This document shows, one piece after another, positions 36,901-49,592 of a stretch of 64,000 nt of DNA. Both the position numbers and the translations under genes were made by a program. Each line of letters starts with the position of its first letter. The stretch's first letter is position 1. The DNA comes from Gymnorhina tibicen (taxonomy: Eukaryota; Chordata; Aves; Passeriformes; Artamidae), in contig VXAZ01005702.1 of assembly GCA_013399875.1 (NCBI GenBank), positions 372,001 to 436,000 on the forward strand. The letters run 5' to 3'. The notes beneath the pieces are model-generated. The model saw only the letters and a list, made by a program, of their open reading frames with translations, searched no databases and had not been told where the DNA came from.

Positions 36901-39900
36901 CATATTTTCTTTTCTAGAACAAAACAACTGTGTTTTAAATGTAGACACAATTTTTATGAGAACAATGATAGCTTTTATCCTCATGAAATGGTGATCTTCA
37001 CACAATTAAATTTCTGTTTTAATAATCCATCACACTGTTAGCTCCGAGAACAATTAGAACGCTTCATGGTGTTCAATAGGGAATATTATAATTCAGCACA
37101 ATGCCTGAAAGGCCAGTTACCCAATGGAGTACCTTCTCCTTTTGTGGGAAGACATTCCCTGTGCTCATAGTCCAACACATTATATCAAAACTGTAAGTCA
37201 CATTGTAGTTCACGTCCAGTGCTTTGTGGTTTCTGAAGCATCAGAAGTTTTGTTCAGCTTTGCTTTTGTTATGGAGACTGAGGTGTAGTGGTTTCCCTCC
37301 ATTTTAGGTCATAGAAACAGTGACATGAACGTGATTAGCTGTAAGCACTTTTAGTATAACATCATGTGGCACATTTTTACTGCAGTCTTACAACTACCTC
37401 AATTTTTTTTTCTTTCTCGCTTTTATAATGGTAAATCTAACTCTGCTTCCCAGAAATATGCACGTGAAAGAGATCCCTTCTGTTCATTGCCCTTCTGAGT
37501 AGAGCTGGTTACATCCTTATGCATGGATGTAATTTTTGTTATGAATTTATTCCAGTCACCTGCTACATTTCTTATCAGTTCTATAACTAAATATTTGCAG
37601 TTCTTCAACTTACCTCTTTTCTTCTTTCTTGCCACTTCTAGGTCTCTTTTTATTTAAATAGCTTTACTAGTAGTCGAGGTTATTACAGGTTCAAGTCAGA
37701 ATCAGCTCTCTCCTCTGAATCTAGGCATCCTTTCCCAAGGACCAGGACAAGCAGGGGCACACCTGGGTAAGATAAGGTCGCAGTGTACACCTGGGATGCA
37801 GGGGCTTGAAGTACATTATAAAGTCCACGCCTGCTGTGTAAGCTCAGCTACCAAGAAGCTGAATGTGGACCTTATGGTGACAGTAAGTGTTCAATATTAT
37901 TGTTATTGACAGAAATGTCTTTTGTGCTATTAGAAAGAGAACAGGATGCCTAAAGTCAGGTTGCGCAGCACTTCTCTGAAAAGTTTGGATCATGTGGTGC
38001 TTTGAGGAAGCAGTATGTCCAGAGAAATTATTTAAAAGGCAAAGAAAGAACTTAAATGGAATCACACAATATTTGATTGGCAAGAAGCCTTACTGAAAAT
38101 TAGTGAAGACAAGAGCATATTTTTAGTTTTATCTCTTTTTCAGTATTTGCATATTTCCTACAAAATAGCACACCCTTTTGGAAAGCACGTTTCTCCATGG
38201 GAGTTATGTCAACTAAAATCTGCTGAGATATAGAATTTGTCTTATGAAAACTGTGAGACAAGACTGTGTGATACCACATGATTTTATACTAAAGTTCAGT
38301 TGGTAAAATGCTTTTCCAAGCATGAAAGAGTGAAGCAAAACCCACATCTTTTATGGACATCTCTTACAGATATCTTTTCCTCTTACAGATATCTTTTCCT
38401 TCTATATAATTGTTGAGTAGAATAGTCAAACACTTATGGTTATGGAATACAATAAGGGTGGCCATATTCTTGCTGAAGTTTTCAGCTTTGCATGAAATAA
38501 TTAAATATTCATTGAAGCAGAAAGAGAAGAAGAATTACTTTATTGCCTTCCGGTTAGAGAAGAATAATAAGAATTGCACTCTAGTTCTTTGCTCCAATAA
38601 TACCTTAATATGAAATTCTTTAATAAGAAACCCATAAGCATTCATTGGAAAAGGAACTGTAACTCAGGTCTCTTCTTCTACTAGAAGGGTAGAGTAATTC
38701 TCATTACATCAGTCTATTTCCAATCCAATGCATATTTAATTATATATACATACTTAAAATTTCAACAAGTTGGAATTAGAAAGCCAGTTCCCCATCTTCA
38801 AAACACTTTGTAGATTGTTGGTGGGCACATATGCATCAGATATTCAGATGACTCATGCAGAAAAAAATACTTGATCTGGTTTCCTCACTTTCTGGGCACT
38901 GTAATCCTGCATTAAACTATAGCTTAACAGACCCTCTTGCTCAGGATTTTTCTTTCTAATCCAGCAGCTGTTTCAATGTATTTGCAAAGCAAGGTATCGT
39001 GAAGTCCATGTGACTACAAGAAGTAGTTTATATTCGTCTGGGTATGAAATATGTAGCCGCTCCAGATTTACACAATCAGTGTAAACAAGGAGTTACACTT
39101 TACAAAATGTGAATGAAAATTAAACTCAAAAGCTGCAAAGGTGGTCATAGAATAAAGAGTATAAACTTAGATTCTTATTGATTATCTTACTTTTTTTCCT
39201 CTCTTCCACCTTTGTTGCCCACTCCCCACCTAAATTCTTGTTTCAAAATTACTCTTTGCTAGGTTTCAAATGATGCAGGTTTGAATTAGTAGATACACCT
39301 GAAGGATTGAGTCTATGTTTAGGTAGTGTTTAAATGTTTATCTACATTGGCTTCTAAAGTTCCCTTATTGATAAGATACATAATTAAAAAGGAAGAATGT
39401 GCATTCCTTCATTATATGGAGTACATTTCAATGAGTTCCTTAAGCACTCATCTTTTTTTAACACTACATAGCTTGCTCCATTTTCTTTAACCAGGCTTTT
39501 ACTTGACGTTAGACAAGAAATTAGGTATTTGGCTGTATCAGAACCTTAATTCTTAAAAGAAATTTAGTATTATTGCCATTGGTTAAGCAGTTGATTGTTA
39601 CCAAAAGAGCATTAACCGTATTTTTTATGCTGATGGTGATGCAGTTTATGCAGATAATTAAAGAAGAGGTTCAATTTTCATTTTCATTATACGCCTAAGT
39701 ATCTTCTCAGTCCAGATTAGATTTAATAGAGCTATTTGCATGCACATTTGATTGATTTGAAGCTTTGGCACACAAACAAATTGATATTGTTAAAGTTATT
39801 GACTGACTTACCCTGTATTTCCTTATTTTATTGACCTATTGAAATATTGTCAGCACTATAAAAATCTTTTAGCTAAGTGCTAAACTTGAATCAATAAATT

Positions 39901-41014
39901 TATTAACTTACTGTTCACAGAATGACTAAACAATACTGATCTTAAGGGACTTTCATAAATTTAAGAATTAGTAGTACAACTTTTTAAATGACTAATCACT
40001 GAAGCTTAAATCAAACAACTAAATAATACCTAAATAGATGTAAGATCAAACCAAAATAATAAAAGGTATTCTGTGTTCTAATTTAACAAATGGAATCATT
40101 TCACACCAACTGTTTATAACTCACTCAAAAATACTTGCGCAAAACTCAGGGAGAGTAGTTTAAAAAACTACAAGTTCATGTCAAAAGTTTATGGTACAAA
40201 AAGTAATAGGGACACCTGTACATCTCAACTGCACCAAAAAAAGTTTTAGTACTTTATTTGTTCTGATATATGTTAGAGGACAATTTCAGGTCTATTTGTT
40301 TTAATAGGGTAAAATAATGATGATAAAAAGAAAGGTTTGGGTGAAACCTGGGTAGTAGGATTTACAAATTTATCCTAGGAATTCAAGTATTCAGTACTCA
40401 CTAGCCTCTCTGACTAACACAACAAAGCACTGGTACAACAAAGTGGTGGTACTTTGGAAAGATTATTGTTGATAAGAAAATGTTGAAGTTACTCAGTGGC
40501 ATCAAGGTGACAATAGTGAGATGGTTACTCCCCTCTTTCAGGAAACTGACGTAAGGTAATATGGTGCATAGGGTAATAAAGACCTATTTCTCATTGAGGC
40601 AACTCTGTGCATTTTCCAAACTGCTATGTACAGTTCCTGAAAAAGATCCATCTATTTCTCATGCTGTAAAAAATAAGAAAGTTGTAAACTGGGGAGTGAA
40701 GTTTGTTTGAACTATTTTCCCTAACAGTCTTTCCAGTAAAATTAATTAAATAAATAATTCCTCTGAACAAATATTGTAAGATGTAGATGTGAAGGTATCT
40801 CTGTGAAATATCTTGATGTTATATCTCATCAGTGTGTTAAAGCAGATTACCATCAAAATTTCAATGAAAAATGGCAAAACTTTTACTGTTTTATTTAACT
40901 TGTCTCATTTCCCAAAATGTTTTAAAGTTAGGAGTTTAGGAAAACAATAATTTTTTTGTCATTGGTTTCAATGAATACAGAATTTCATGTATAAATCTGG
41001 ACAATAATTCTGAG
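33916..41014. other. AT-rich single-copy DNA, no gene seen
   Basis: A seven-kilobase stretch with no recognisable transposon, exon or RNA gene. It includes one exact 19-bp tandem duplication at 38,362-38,399, listed separately. Such long repeat-poor stretches are normal for bird genomes. Confidence 0.55.
38362..38399. repeat. Exact 19-bp tandem duplication
   Basis: Two adjacent identical copies of TCTTACAGATATCTTTTCC. It looks like a recent replication slippage event. Each copy contains a pyrimidine-rich TCTTACAG that resembles a splice acceptor, but no open exon follows. Confidence 0.9.
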
Positions 41015-41099
41015 CATTAAAAAAATTTCTTCCATATATCTAGTGAAAACTGACCCTCTTTCAGGTCCTGCTTAAAAGTTTATCAGCATTCTTCTTATA

Positions 41100-43454
41100 A
41101 GCCTCCTGTAAATACTGACTGACTGCAATAATATTTTCCTAGAACCTTCTCTTCTCCAGGCTGAACAATCCCAAATCTCTCAGCCTGTCTTCACAGGACA
41201 AGTGTTCCATCCGTCTGATGAATTTTGATTCTCTCCTCTGGATCTTCTCCAATAGATTAATTTCTTCCCTGTGGAGTCTGGATGCAATATTCTAGGTGGG
41301 GTCTCACCAGAATGGAGTAGAGGGGCAGAATCAACTCTCTAGACCTGTTGGCCACTCTTGGTGCAGCCCAGGATCCAGCTGGCTTACTGGGCTGCAAGCA
41401 CACTTTCAGGTCATGTCCAAATTTACATCCATCCATAGCCTCAAGTCCTTCTCAGTAGGGTTGCCCTCAACCCTTAATTCCCCAGATTGTATTGATACTA
41501 GGGATGGCTCCCACCAAGATGTAGGACCTTGTACCTGGCCTTGTTGTACCTCCTGAACCTCACATTGACCCACTTCTCAAGCTTGTTCAGGTCCCTCTGG
41601 ATGGTATCCCACTCCTTAGGTATGTCAGCTGCACCACTGAGCTTGCTGTCATCTGCAGCTTGCTGAGTGTGCACTTGATCCCTCTATGTTTTTGATGAAG
41701 ATATGAAACAGTACCGTTCCCAATAAAGACTCCTGAGGGACACCCTTTGTCACTGATCTCCATCTGGACATCGAACCTTTGACCACTAGTCTCTGGATGT
41801 GAACATCCAGCCAATTCTTCATCCGCTAAACAGTTCATCCATCTAATCTGTATCTCTCCAGTCTAGAGAAAAAGGATGTTTTGGAGGACCATATCAAAGG
41901 CCTTACAAAAGTCCAGATAAATGACATCTGTAGCCCTTCCATTGTCCACTGATGTAGTCACTTGACTATAGAAGGCCACTAGGTTGGTTAGGCAGGACTT
42001 GACCATGGCTAAGCCATGCTGGCTCTCTTAAATCATCTCCCTTTCCTCCATGTGCCTTAGCCTAGCTTCTGGGAGAATCTGTTCCACGATCTTTCCAGGC
42101 ATAGAGGTGATGCTGACAGGTCAGAAGTTCCCAGGATCCTCCTTTCTACTCTTTTTAAAAATGGGTGCAATGTTTCCCTTTTTCCACTTACCTGGGAAAT
42201 CACCTGCTTGCCATGACTTTTTAATTATCATGGAGAGTGGCTTGCCAACTACATCAGCCAATTCCCTCAGGACTCTAGGATGCATCTTGTCAAGTTTCAT
42301 AAACTTACCTATGTTCAGATTTTCCTTAGGTGGTCATGAACCTGATCCTGTCTTACAGTGGAAGGGAACTTGCTCTCCCATTCCCTGCCTTGAGGTCCAT
42401 CCAAGTAAGGGGTGTGAGAAGAGAGGCTGCTGGTGAAAACTGAGGCAAAAAAGTTATTGAGTACTTCAGCCTTCTCCTCCTCCATTGTTACCAGCTTGAT
42501 AGTTGTGTTCATCAGAGAGTGCGCTTTCTCTGACCTTTGTTTTCTCTCTAAAATACCTGTAGAAACCTTTCTTTGCATCCTTGCCATGTTCCAAGCTCCA
42601 GTTGTGCTTTGGCTTTCCTGACCCCATCCTTATACAAGTTATCAGCATGTTTTACTCTTCCCAAGAGGTCTGTCCCTGTTTCCACTTCCTTTTCCTACTT
42701 GCGTTTCAGTCTGACCAGCAGGCCTTGACTCAGCCATACCAGTCTCTTGCCTTCCTTTCTCCATTTCTTACACAGGAACATCAAGAGCTCTTGCACTCTA
42801 TGAAAAACATCCTTAAGGTTATGACAGCTCTCTTCTGCTGCCTTGTCCCCAAGGCAGTTTCCCAGAGGGTCTTATTGACTGAATCCTTGAACAGCTGGAA
42901 TTAACGCTTCTGTGAAATGTAGGATCCTTACTTTTTTCTTCACCTGATCCATAGGCCTGAGGACTGAAAATTCCAACACTGCATGGATACTGGAGCTCAG
43001 GCTGCCTCCAGTCTATACAGCACTGATTAACTCACTTGTGTTGGTGACCATCAGGTCTAGTATTGCATCCCCTCTGGTAGGACTTTCTATTAGCTGGCTT
43101 AAGAACTTATCCTCAATGCTTTTCAGGACTCTTCTGGATTGCCTACAGCTCACCATGCTACTTTCCCAGCAGATGTTGCCGTGGTTGAAATCCCCCCGGC
43201 AGATGAGAGATAATGGGTGAAATGCCTCCTGTAGCTGGAGCAAGACTTCATCAGTAGGTTCCTCTTGATCAGGCAGCTTGCAGGAGACAGGAGCCACAGG
43301 GTCTTTGTTGCCTTGGTCTCTGATTCTTACCCACAGGGTTTTGGCTTCCTCTTGTCTGTTCTTCAGAGACAGCTCTTCACACTGTCCATTTCTTGATGTA
43401 GAGGGCAACCCCTCCACCTATCCTTCCTCTCCTGTCCCTTCTGAACAGCCTGTT
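41100..43454 (-). pseudogene. CR1 ORF2 remnant (endonuclease and reverse transcriptase)
   Basis: The apurinic-like endonuclease domain nicks the target and the reverse transcriptase copies the RNA into it. Visible on the minus strand: FRRDRRGRIGGG (start of retained endonuclease, 43,450-43,400), the catalytic-type GDFN motif (in 43,013-43,417), SPTRGDAILDLMVTN, then the linker FYRYFREK and KAEVLNNFFASVFT in two different frames near 42,540. RT pieces follow, including SRWRSVTKGVP-like and CTLSK text around 41,650-41,800. The first part of the endonuclease is missing. Frameshifts lie near 43,390, 42,530 and 41,657, and the last one falls at the RT catalytic box. The element is dead. Confidence 0.88.
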
Positions 43455-43905
43455 TTTCCCAATGTCTCTCCCTGCAACTGGAAGGATAGAGGAAAAAATA
43501 ACCTGTGCTCCAGATACCCTTACCAACCATCCCAAAGCACTGAAGTCTCTTTTGATTGTCCTCGGACTACGGATTGCATATGGGCAGCACCTTCATCACC
43601 ACCCATATGGAAAGCAGTAATGGATAGTAATCAAAAGGCTGTACCAGGCTGGGAAGTTTGCTATTCATGTTCATAACCTGGGCCCCAGGAAGTCATTAGA
43701 CTTCCCTAAGAGGATAGTCTGTCAGGAAAATTTGACCCTCTGTTCCCTTCTGAAGGGAGTCATCTTCATGGAGGTGGTTGTCATACTGGGCATATCCTGG
43801 CAACATCTCTGGTGTAGATGGACAGTTATCCACATCATTTATTGATGGGCCTTCCACATCCAAAGCCTCATAATTGTTGGACAAAGGCACCTTGGAAAGC
43901 AAGGA
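43455..43905 (-). pseudogene. CR1 ORF1 remnant (esterase region)
   Basis: In intact CR1, ORF1 encodes an RNA-associated protein with an SGNH/lipase-like esterase domain. Here the minus strand keeps its variable upstream text (VPLSNNYEALDVEG), a decayed serine motif region (DDSLQKGTEGQI where the family has GDSLLRGTEG-like text), then REV. After a frame-broken middle it keeps TIKRDFSALG and FSSILPVAGRDIGKNR. The usual glycine before the motif is replaced (EDDSLQ), and stops and frameshifts separate the blocks, so no product is expected. The fragment ends abruptly at about 43,455, where ORF2 endonuclease text begins. Confidence 0.75.
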
Positions 43906-43925
43906 GGTTTTACTAAAAGTCTGTC

Positions 43926-45129
43926 AGATGTGCCATCTATAACAAAACGTATAACTAGGCGGAAAACCTGACCTACCACTCTGGGACCCACAGAGATGGA
44001 TGGACTGAATGGATTCTTCATAAGAAAAAGCACAGTTTCTTTTGTAATAATTGCTTGAGGAAAAGTAATATTGTATGCTTTTTCTGGTGGAAATAAAATA
44101 GAAAATGAAGTAGGTTGAAGATATGTCTTCAAATTTTAATGAAAACAACAGAGCATTACCTTGTGTTTGTTAAGAATGTCATTCTGCACAGTTTTCCATA
44201 CTTTTGTATAACTATATTGATCTTGATAAAAAACAAAAAGTATAAGGAAGAAAGGTTATCATAGTCTAAATTCATGATGTTTACTTGTAATTTCTTCATC
44301 TGTCCCTCACAGCTCTTTTCTGCTGTACAGAATGGTTGCTCTACACATAGTCCAGGACATGGGCCTGTGTATTTAAGGCATGTTCAGTAGAAATAAATTG
44401 CACATCTAATGTCAGTCTTTAACAAGTCAAATAAATCAGGCCACAGCTTCCATCAAGATAGGAGCAGTGAGTTACTGTGAATTCAGTAGCATATGAGAAG
44501 AATCTAATAAAATAGGTATTTGTAATGTATTTGTTTGCAATATAGTAGATGCTTTTGATTGTAAGGGCTGCAAATCCATTTTATATGTAGTTTTTTGGTG
44601 ATTGACTAATGTGCCTCCAAGACATCATTTTCTAGAAGAAAATAATATTTACTTATGAACATTCACATTTTGATTATAACTGTCTTTAAAATACTTTTCT
44701 CTGTGGTGTAATGCAGAAATATATCATAAGAACTGAAATGTTTATCAAGTTACATGTTATCTATGGTGGTTCGATAAAATGCATATAGGTGCAATCCTTC
44801 CTTCAATCTTTTTTCCTCATGTTTTCTGCTTTTCCATTGTGATAAATAAAAGGGAATTCACACACTAAATGTCATGAAGTTTTGCTATTATTTTCTTCCC
44901 ACTAATATTCAAGATAAAATTTTAAAGATGGTCTTAAAAAAGTGAGAAAATTCTGCAATACTCATTAAGAGGCAGAGAAAAAACTCTCAAATTCTAATTA
45001 AACAATATAATAAAGTAAATTTTCTATACTTATATTTATTTTGATGTTTAAATTCCAGGAATATATCAGAAAGCAAGTTTTCCAAAAGCATACACGTGCC
45101 TGTGAAAGTCAAAAGTCAGGTGGTAAGTA
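43926..45129. other. AT-rich single-copy DNA, no gene seen
   Basis: Typical AT-rich flank to the right of the CR1 copy, with no recognisable feature. Confidence 0.55.
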
Positions 45130-45161
45130 CATATATATATATAAATAAATAAATAAATAAN
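45130..45161. repeat. (AT)n-(AAAT)n compound microsatellite ending in a single N
   Basis: About six AT units pass into about five AAAT units and then one unresolved base at 45,161. The N most likely marks uncertain repeat length or a polished-over join. The flanks look continuous. Confidence 0.9.
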
Positions 45162-48100
45162 TTGAAGATGTACAATCTATAAAGCAAAATTTTTAGAAAG
45201 ACATTTGTTGAAGATACTTGAATTGACATTTCATTAGGGAAGTATATGATCACCTCACAGATTATATAAGCAAAAGAAATTTACTTATCTAGTATATAAT
45301 CTTCTAGAAAGTATTAATTACTCTATATTATCATCTAAGTTTTTCTTTAAAATTGTTTTTTGTTTAATCATTTCCACATAATTGCTAGTCCCATGATGGT
45401 ACACACTGTATTGATCTTTTAAGTGGTCTTAAAATACTTGAGATATATAGTTTGCCTGTTATATTTTATCATCAGAATATTTTTAATCTAAATAAAGAAG
45501 CTGATCCTCTTTATTATGGATAGGTTCTATTCCAATATATGCATTTATCATTTAATGCTTGCTTTTAGTACCTACCGAATGCACTTGAGTGCTGCATGTT
45601 ATTTTTTATCCAAAAACTGAGTCATAGGTATACATTTTAAGTATGTCACTGGATTATAAAGCAAGTGTCAGTCTAAAAAATGGAATATGTCACATTAGAA
45701 AAAAAAAGGCAAAGAATGAGGGAAAAAACTTTGGTTGTAGTCACAGATCTTTCACAAATTGGAGTATAAAAATTTGTGTTCCCACTTACTGAGTAAACAG
45801 CTGGTGCAAAATATTTATATAACAGTATCTTTGACCTCCTGTCATCAAATTTCACCAGGCCTAATAGGTTGGATGATGAAAAAATGATGCCCAAACTAAT
45901 TTTGTTGGATTAACACAAGCATTGTTCATAAAGTACAAAAGTATTTTAAAATTTATTTTTGTAATGAGCTAGTGAGTTTTAGGATGCCATTTCCACTTTC
46001 AGATCTACATTTTGATTTTTTTCATTTCCTCCAGATTATGTCATCAAAATGACATTTCTCATTATCTTTGTGAGTTTTCTATTCATAAGAAGGATCCTTG
46101 AGATCAGTTCATCTTGATGGAGAACGGAATACACTCTAATATAAAGAGATAATAAGCTGGGTTATTATCAACACAAATTTGTTTCCCCATGTAATAGCTC
46201 TGGAAATATTTACTGGCCTCGCTTACCTGCTGCAGAACGTAATAAAGAAAAGTTTCCAAAAATATCTATATTGTCTGAGTCATCTAGAAAGCTTAATTAA
46301 AGGAAATCCACCAAGCACACTTTATTCTTCAGAAGGTGATAAAACATGCTTTCAACTCTGATAATTATGCTATTTAGACCTTTTAACTGCTTAAAGACCT
46401 TTCCAAAATAAATTATAACCAAGATATAGTACACTTTTTGGGGAAAAAAAGCCTTCTGAAAACTGGAAAAAAATAGATTAGTGCGTTTCTAAGTAAATGT
46501 GGATTTTTTTTCTCCAGCATTCAGGAGGATGCAATCCACAATGCTTATCTTTAGATGTAATTCTATGTCTAGTTTGTATCAGTACATCCCAATCTACTTT
46601 TTTTAAATTCATTTACCTCATACTCATGCTTAAGAGTTCTTATAGGACCCCAAAAGCCTGTTCACAAAAAAGATGACATAGAACCTGAGATTAGGAACCC
46701 ATTTCAGACTCTAATGAAGTCAATGAAAAGCATCTTAGTGACCACAGCTGACTTTGAATCAGTGCCTAATGCAGTTGTGATGTACTATTGAGGAAGAATA
46801 AAATTTTAAACTTAAAATTAAAATTAAAAGGGCATGGAACATTAAACATCAGGGTGACTTATGTCTGCCAAAAAAAGCCAAGGTGCACTGTGAAAAGTAC
46901 TTTATTTGACATATTTGCTGACTTGTATTTAAACAGCCTGTGAGAGCCTCTGTAAGTCAATAAAGGAAGGAAAATAACTGAGCTCCTGGTACAAAGTATG
47001 TAATGAGAATGAGACTTTAACTACCAGACAGTCAAGGTCTGATCCAATTCTCATCCAAATCAATATGAAACGTAACTGTTATCTTATAATTTCCTTTGTC
47101 AAATGATGAGGTCTGCAGAGCTACAGTAATAAAGTTTTACTAATGATGCTGGAGACGAGACTGTCAGTTAATGTCTGTACATTTGGGCGCTGCAGTCTGC
47201 AGCAACAGCTGACACACATTCAGAAATCTCTAGACAACCTTACAGGGATCAAAAATTAATACGTTAAATAGAACTTTTATAATTTGTGGGAATCAATTTG
47301 ATGAAAACAAAACTTTAAATGCCAATTATTTGTTCTTTTCTTGCTTATTAATCCCAGCCTGCAACAAGCACGCTCTCTGGACCAACAGATAAAATAGTTG
47401 CAGGCAAGGACAGTTTTTTCCACTGAAATTTGTTTTGCAGTCACAGATTACTGTTCTTAGCTGAATGTCATCCAAAGAAGAAAGAGGATACTGCAATATG
47501 CCCAGGTGAAAAGAAACAACTTTCAAAAACACAGATCCTGAAGTGATCTTGTCTGCAAAATAAAGTAATGATCTGTTGCAACTAGCTGTTAAATTACTAG
47601 AAATAAGAGAAAATATGAATCTACATGGCTGTCTAACTCAGATATCTCTGAATGTGTCTCAAGAGACTCCTGTTCATGAAATCTCTACAAATCTAAGTTT
47701 ACAAACCCTTGAGTATGGAGATGAAAAAATATTTCTCTACATAAAAAGTTTCTGAATCTCTTTTATGTTCTCTTACTTGTAGAACAGTCCTCTGACTTAC
47801 TCAAGATCTCTCAAAGCATATGATAAAACTAAAGCCTTTCCTCATCTGAACTAATCAATATAGTTTTTTGAGATATTGCATGTCAGTTTTGGTTTACTTT
47901 TTATTTATGCTGGAAAGCTAAGTATAAAGATAGAGCAAAGAATTGCTTCCAATCCTCTGCAAAATTCAGCATTAATTTTATTTTGAAGATAAAATAAGTT
48001 TTAAGTATCAACTTTTAGGACTGTATGTAGGTACTTCACCAAATCAGATCTAGGCTAAAGATGGGAAGAATAATTTTGGTTACCTTTTTTTGCAAGGAGC

Positions 48101-49396
48101 TGTTTGTTTTTTTTTTAACAAGAATTGAAATATTGAGTGCAGTTGTCATTCTAGAAAATCTAGTTTTGTGTGTTAAACAAGCTGATTTTCTTCCCACTGT
48201 ATGAAAAGCAATTTAAATTCATTTTCTTAATCATTAGGTAACCATACTCTTGTCCTTGTTTCTCTTTATTGGCATTTCTCTACTTAATTGCCTAGGAAAA
48301 TAGATAAATAATCAGAGTAACATAAAAATCTTTATTTAGTCAGAGTTAGCCAATTTGAGTTATTTCGTGTATTTTTGTTTAGATCTGATTCTCTTTGTTG
48401 TTTCAACCGTATGTGGGCACCTCATCTTTTCAGGCTTGTATCAGTGATGACAGGTTCCCTGAGTGAAAAGCCTAATCTTCAGTCCAGCATAATTCTTCCA
48501 CTACTTGAAGGATCTGACAATTTTCCTGTAGCAGTGTAATTTAACTGAAGCTGAGAAAGAGGAAGTATGTTTTAGAAAATCAGAAAACACTGGTTTCAGA
48601 ACAAAAAGAACCATGTAAGTGGGTAAACACTAAAGAATACGTTGATATTTCTGAAGAGCTTTTTTCAGTAGCTGGAAAACTCATAGAGGATTATGTTTCC
48701 ACCCCAGGACTACCAGTCTACCAATAAATTGTCAGCTTTGTTATGCAGGACCTCTATTAAGTGGATCATTTATGCTGTGGGTTTGACTTTGTATCACACT
48801 CAAGTAGAGATTGTAAAAAAAAAATGTGGGTCACATTTGGCAGATGCTGCCTACAATTTCATGAATTTTAATGGCAGTGCTGTAAAACAAAATGGCAAGG
48901 ACCCATTAAGCTTTCACAATAAAATTTAAAAAAATAAAACAAACCACCACCAGCAAAGAGTCTTTTGGACAAAAGTGAATTACAAGCATCTTTCAAACTC
49001 CTGAGGTCACAGAGACCCATTTCCAATGGCATTTCTTAATTTTTTTTTTTAAGTATTTATCCTGAATTTGATTTTAATTGATTTTTGAAGCATTTGAGGT
49101 GAGCTGTTCATCTGTTTTTTGATTTATTTTTATAGGTTGAAGGGATCATATCTGCAATACTGTCACAGGTTTGAATTACATATGTAAGCGTGTGAAAGCT
49201 CTCAAGGTGCTAGATGTCAGTTCCTGAATATTTATTTGTCTTCATTTGTCCCTCTCCTTGCTTCAGTGGTCTTAATGCTTATAGAAAAGGGCTGAGAAAA
49301 TACATCTGCCTGGATTGGGTCACCAGTTACGAGAGTGTGGTTTGTGTGCATGTGCACTTGTGCTTACACACCTGCTTGGGACAGTGCATACACTTA
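45162..49396. other. AT-rich single-copy DNA, no gene seen
   Basis: No supported coding exon, RNA gene or transposon. There are A-rich and T-rich runs (for example near 46,805-46,830 and 48,108) and short open frames without family resemblance. Confidence 0.55.
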
Positions 49397-49401
49397 GTGG
49401 G
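49397..49401. repeat. Left target-site duplication (GTGGG)
   Basis: GTGGG directly abuts the TG end of the solo LTR. The same five bases follow its CA end at 50,522-50,526. Five-base duplications are usual for ERVL (class III) integrases. Confidence 0.85.
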
Positions 49402-49586
49402 TGTGGTGGGCTGGCCCTGGCTGGATGCCAGGTGCCCACCAAAGCCACTCTATCACCCCCCTGCACATCTGGACAGGGGAGAGAAAATGTAACAAAAGGT
49501 TCATGGGTTGGGGGTAAGGGCAGGGAGGGATCACACATCTATTACTGTCATGGGCAAACAGACTTAGCTTGGGAAAATGAGTTGAA

Positions 49587-49592
49587 TTTATT
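49587..49592 (-). terminator. Polyadenylation signal of solo LTR
   Basis: The minus strand reads AATAAA (in ggtAATAAAttcaac). It fixes the orientation of the LTR together with the TATA-like box upstream. Confidence 0.6.

Larger units (their letters stand above)
41015..43925 (-). mobile_element. Long degenerate CR1 LINE copy
   Basis: About 2.9 kb of CR1 reads on the minus strand from ORF1 at the right end to the RT C terminus at the left. From right to left the translation shows ORF1 text (LSNNYEAL, then GTEGQI near 43,750), part of the ORF1 esterase region (TIKRDFSALG, FSSILPVAGRDIG), the ORF2 endonuclease (GDFNHGN, then SPTRGDAILDLMVTN), the endonuclease-RT linker (KAEVLNNFFASVFT) and RT segments (ADD region). 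Several frameshifts and stops make it non-functional. The 5' end is truncated inside ORF1 at about 43,925. The left end lies in the RT C-terminal region, and the 3' UTR with octamers is not visible. Three observations are noted separately: an internal ORF1-to-ORF2 deletion, a frameshift at the catalytic RT box and the missing tail. Confidence 0.95.

Noticed and set aside
41296..42436. Plus-strand open frames of 86-128 codons
   Set aside because: They are antisense shadows of the minus-strand CR1 ORF2.
45161..45161. Single N after a microsatellite as a possible second misjoin
   Set aside because: Unlike 53,525, no duplicated or foreign sequence flanks it; uncertain repeat length explains it.
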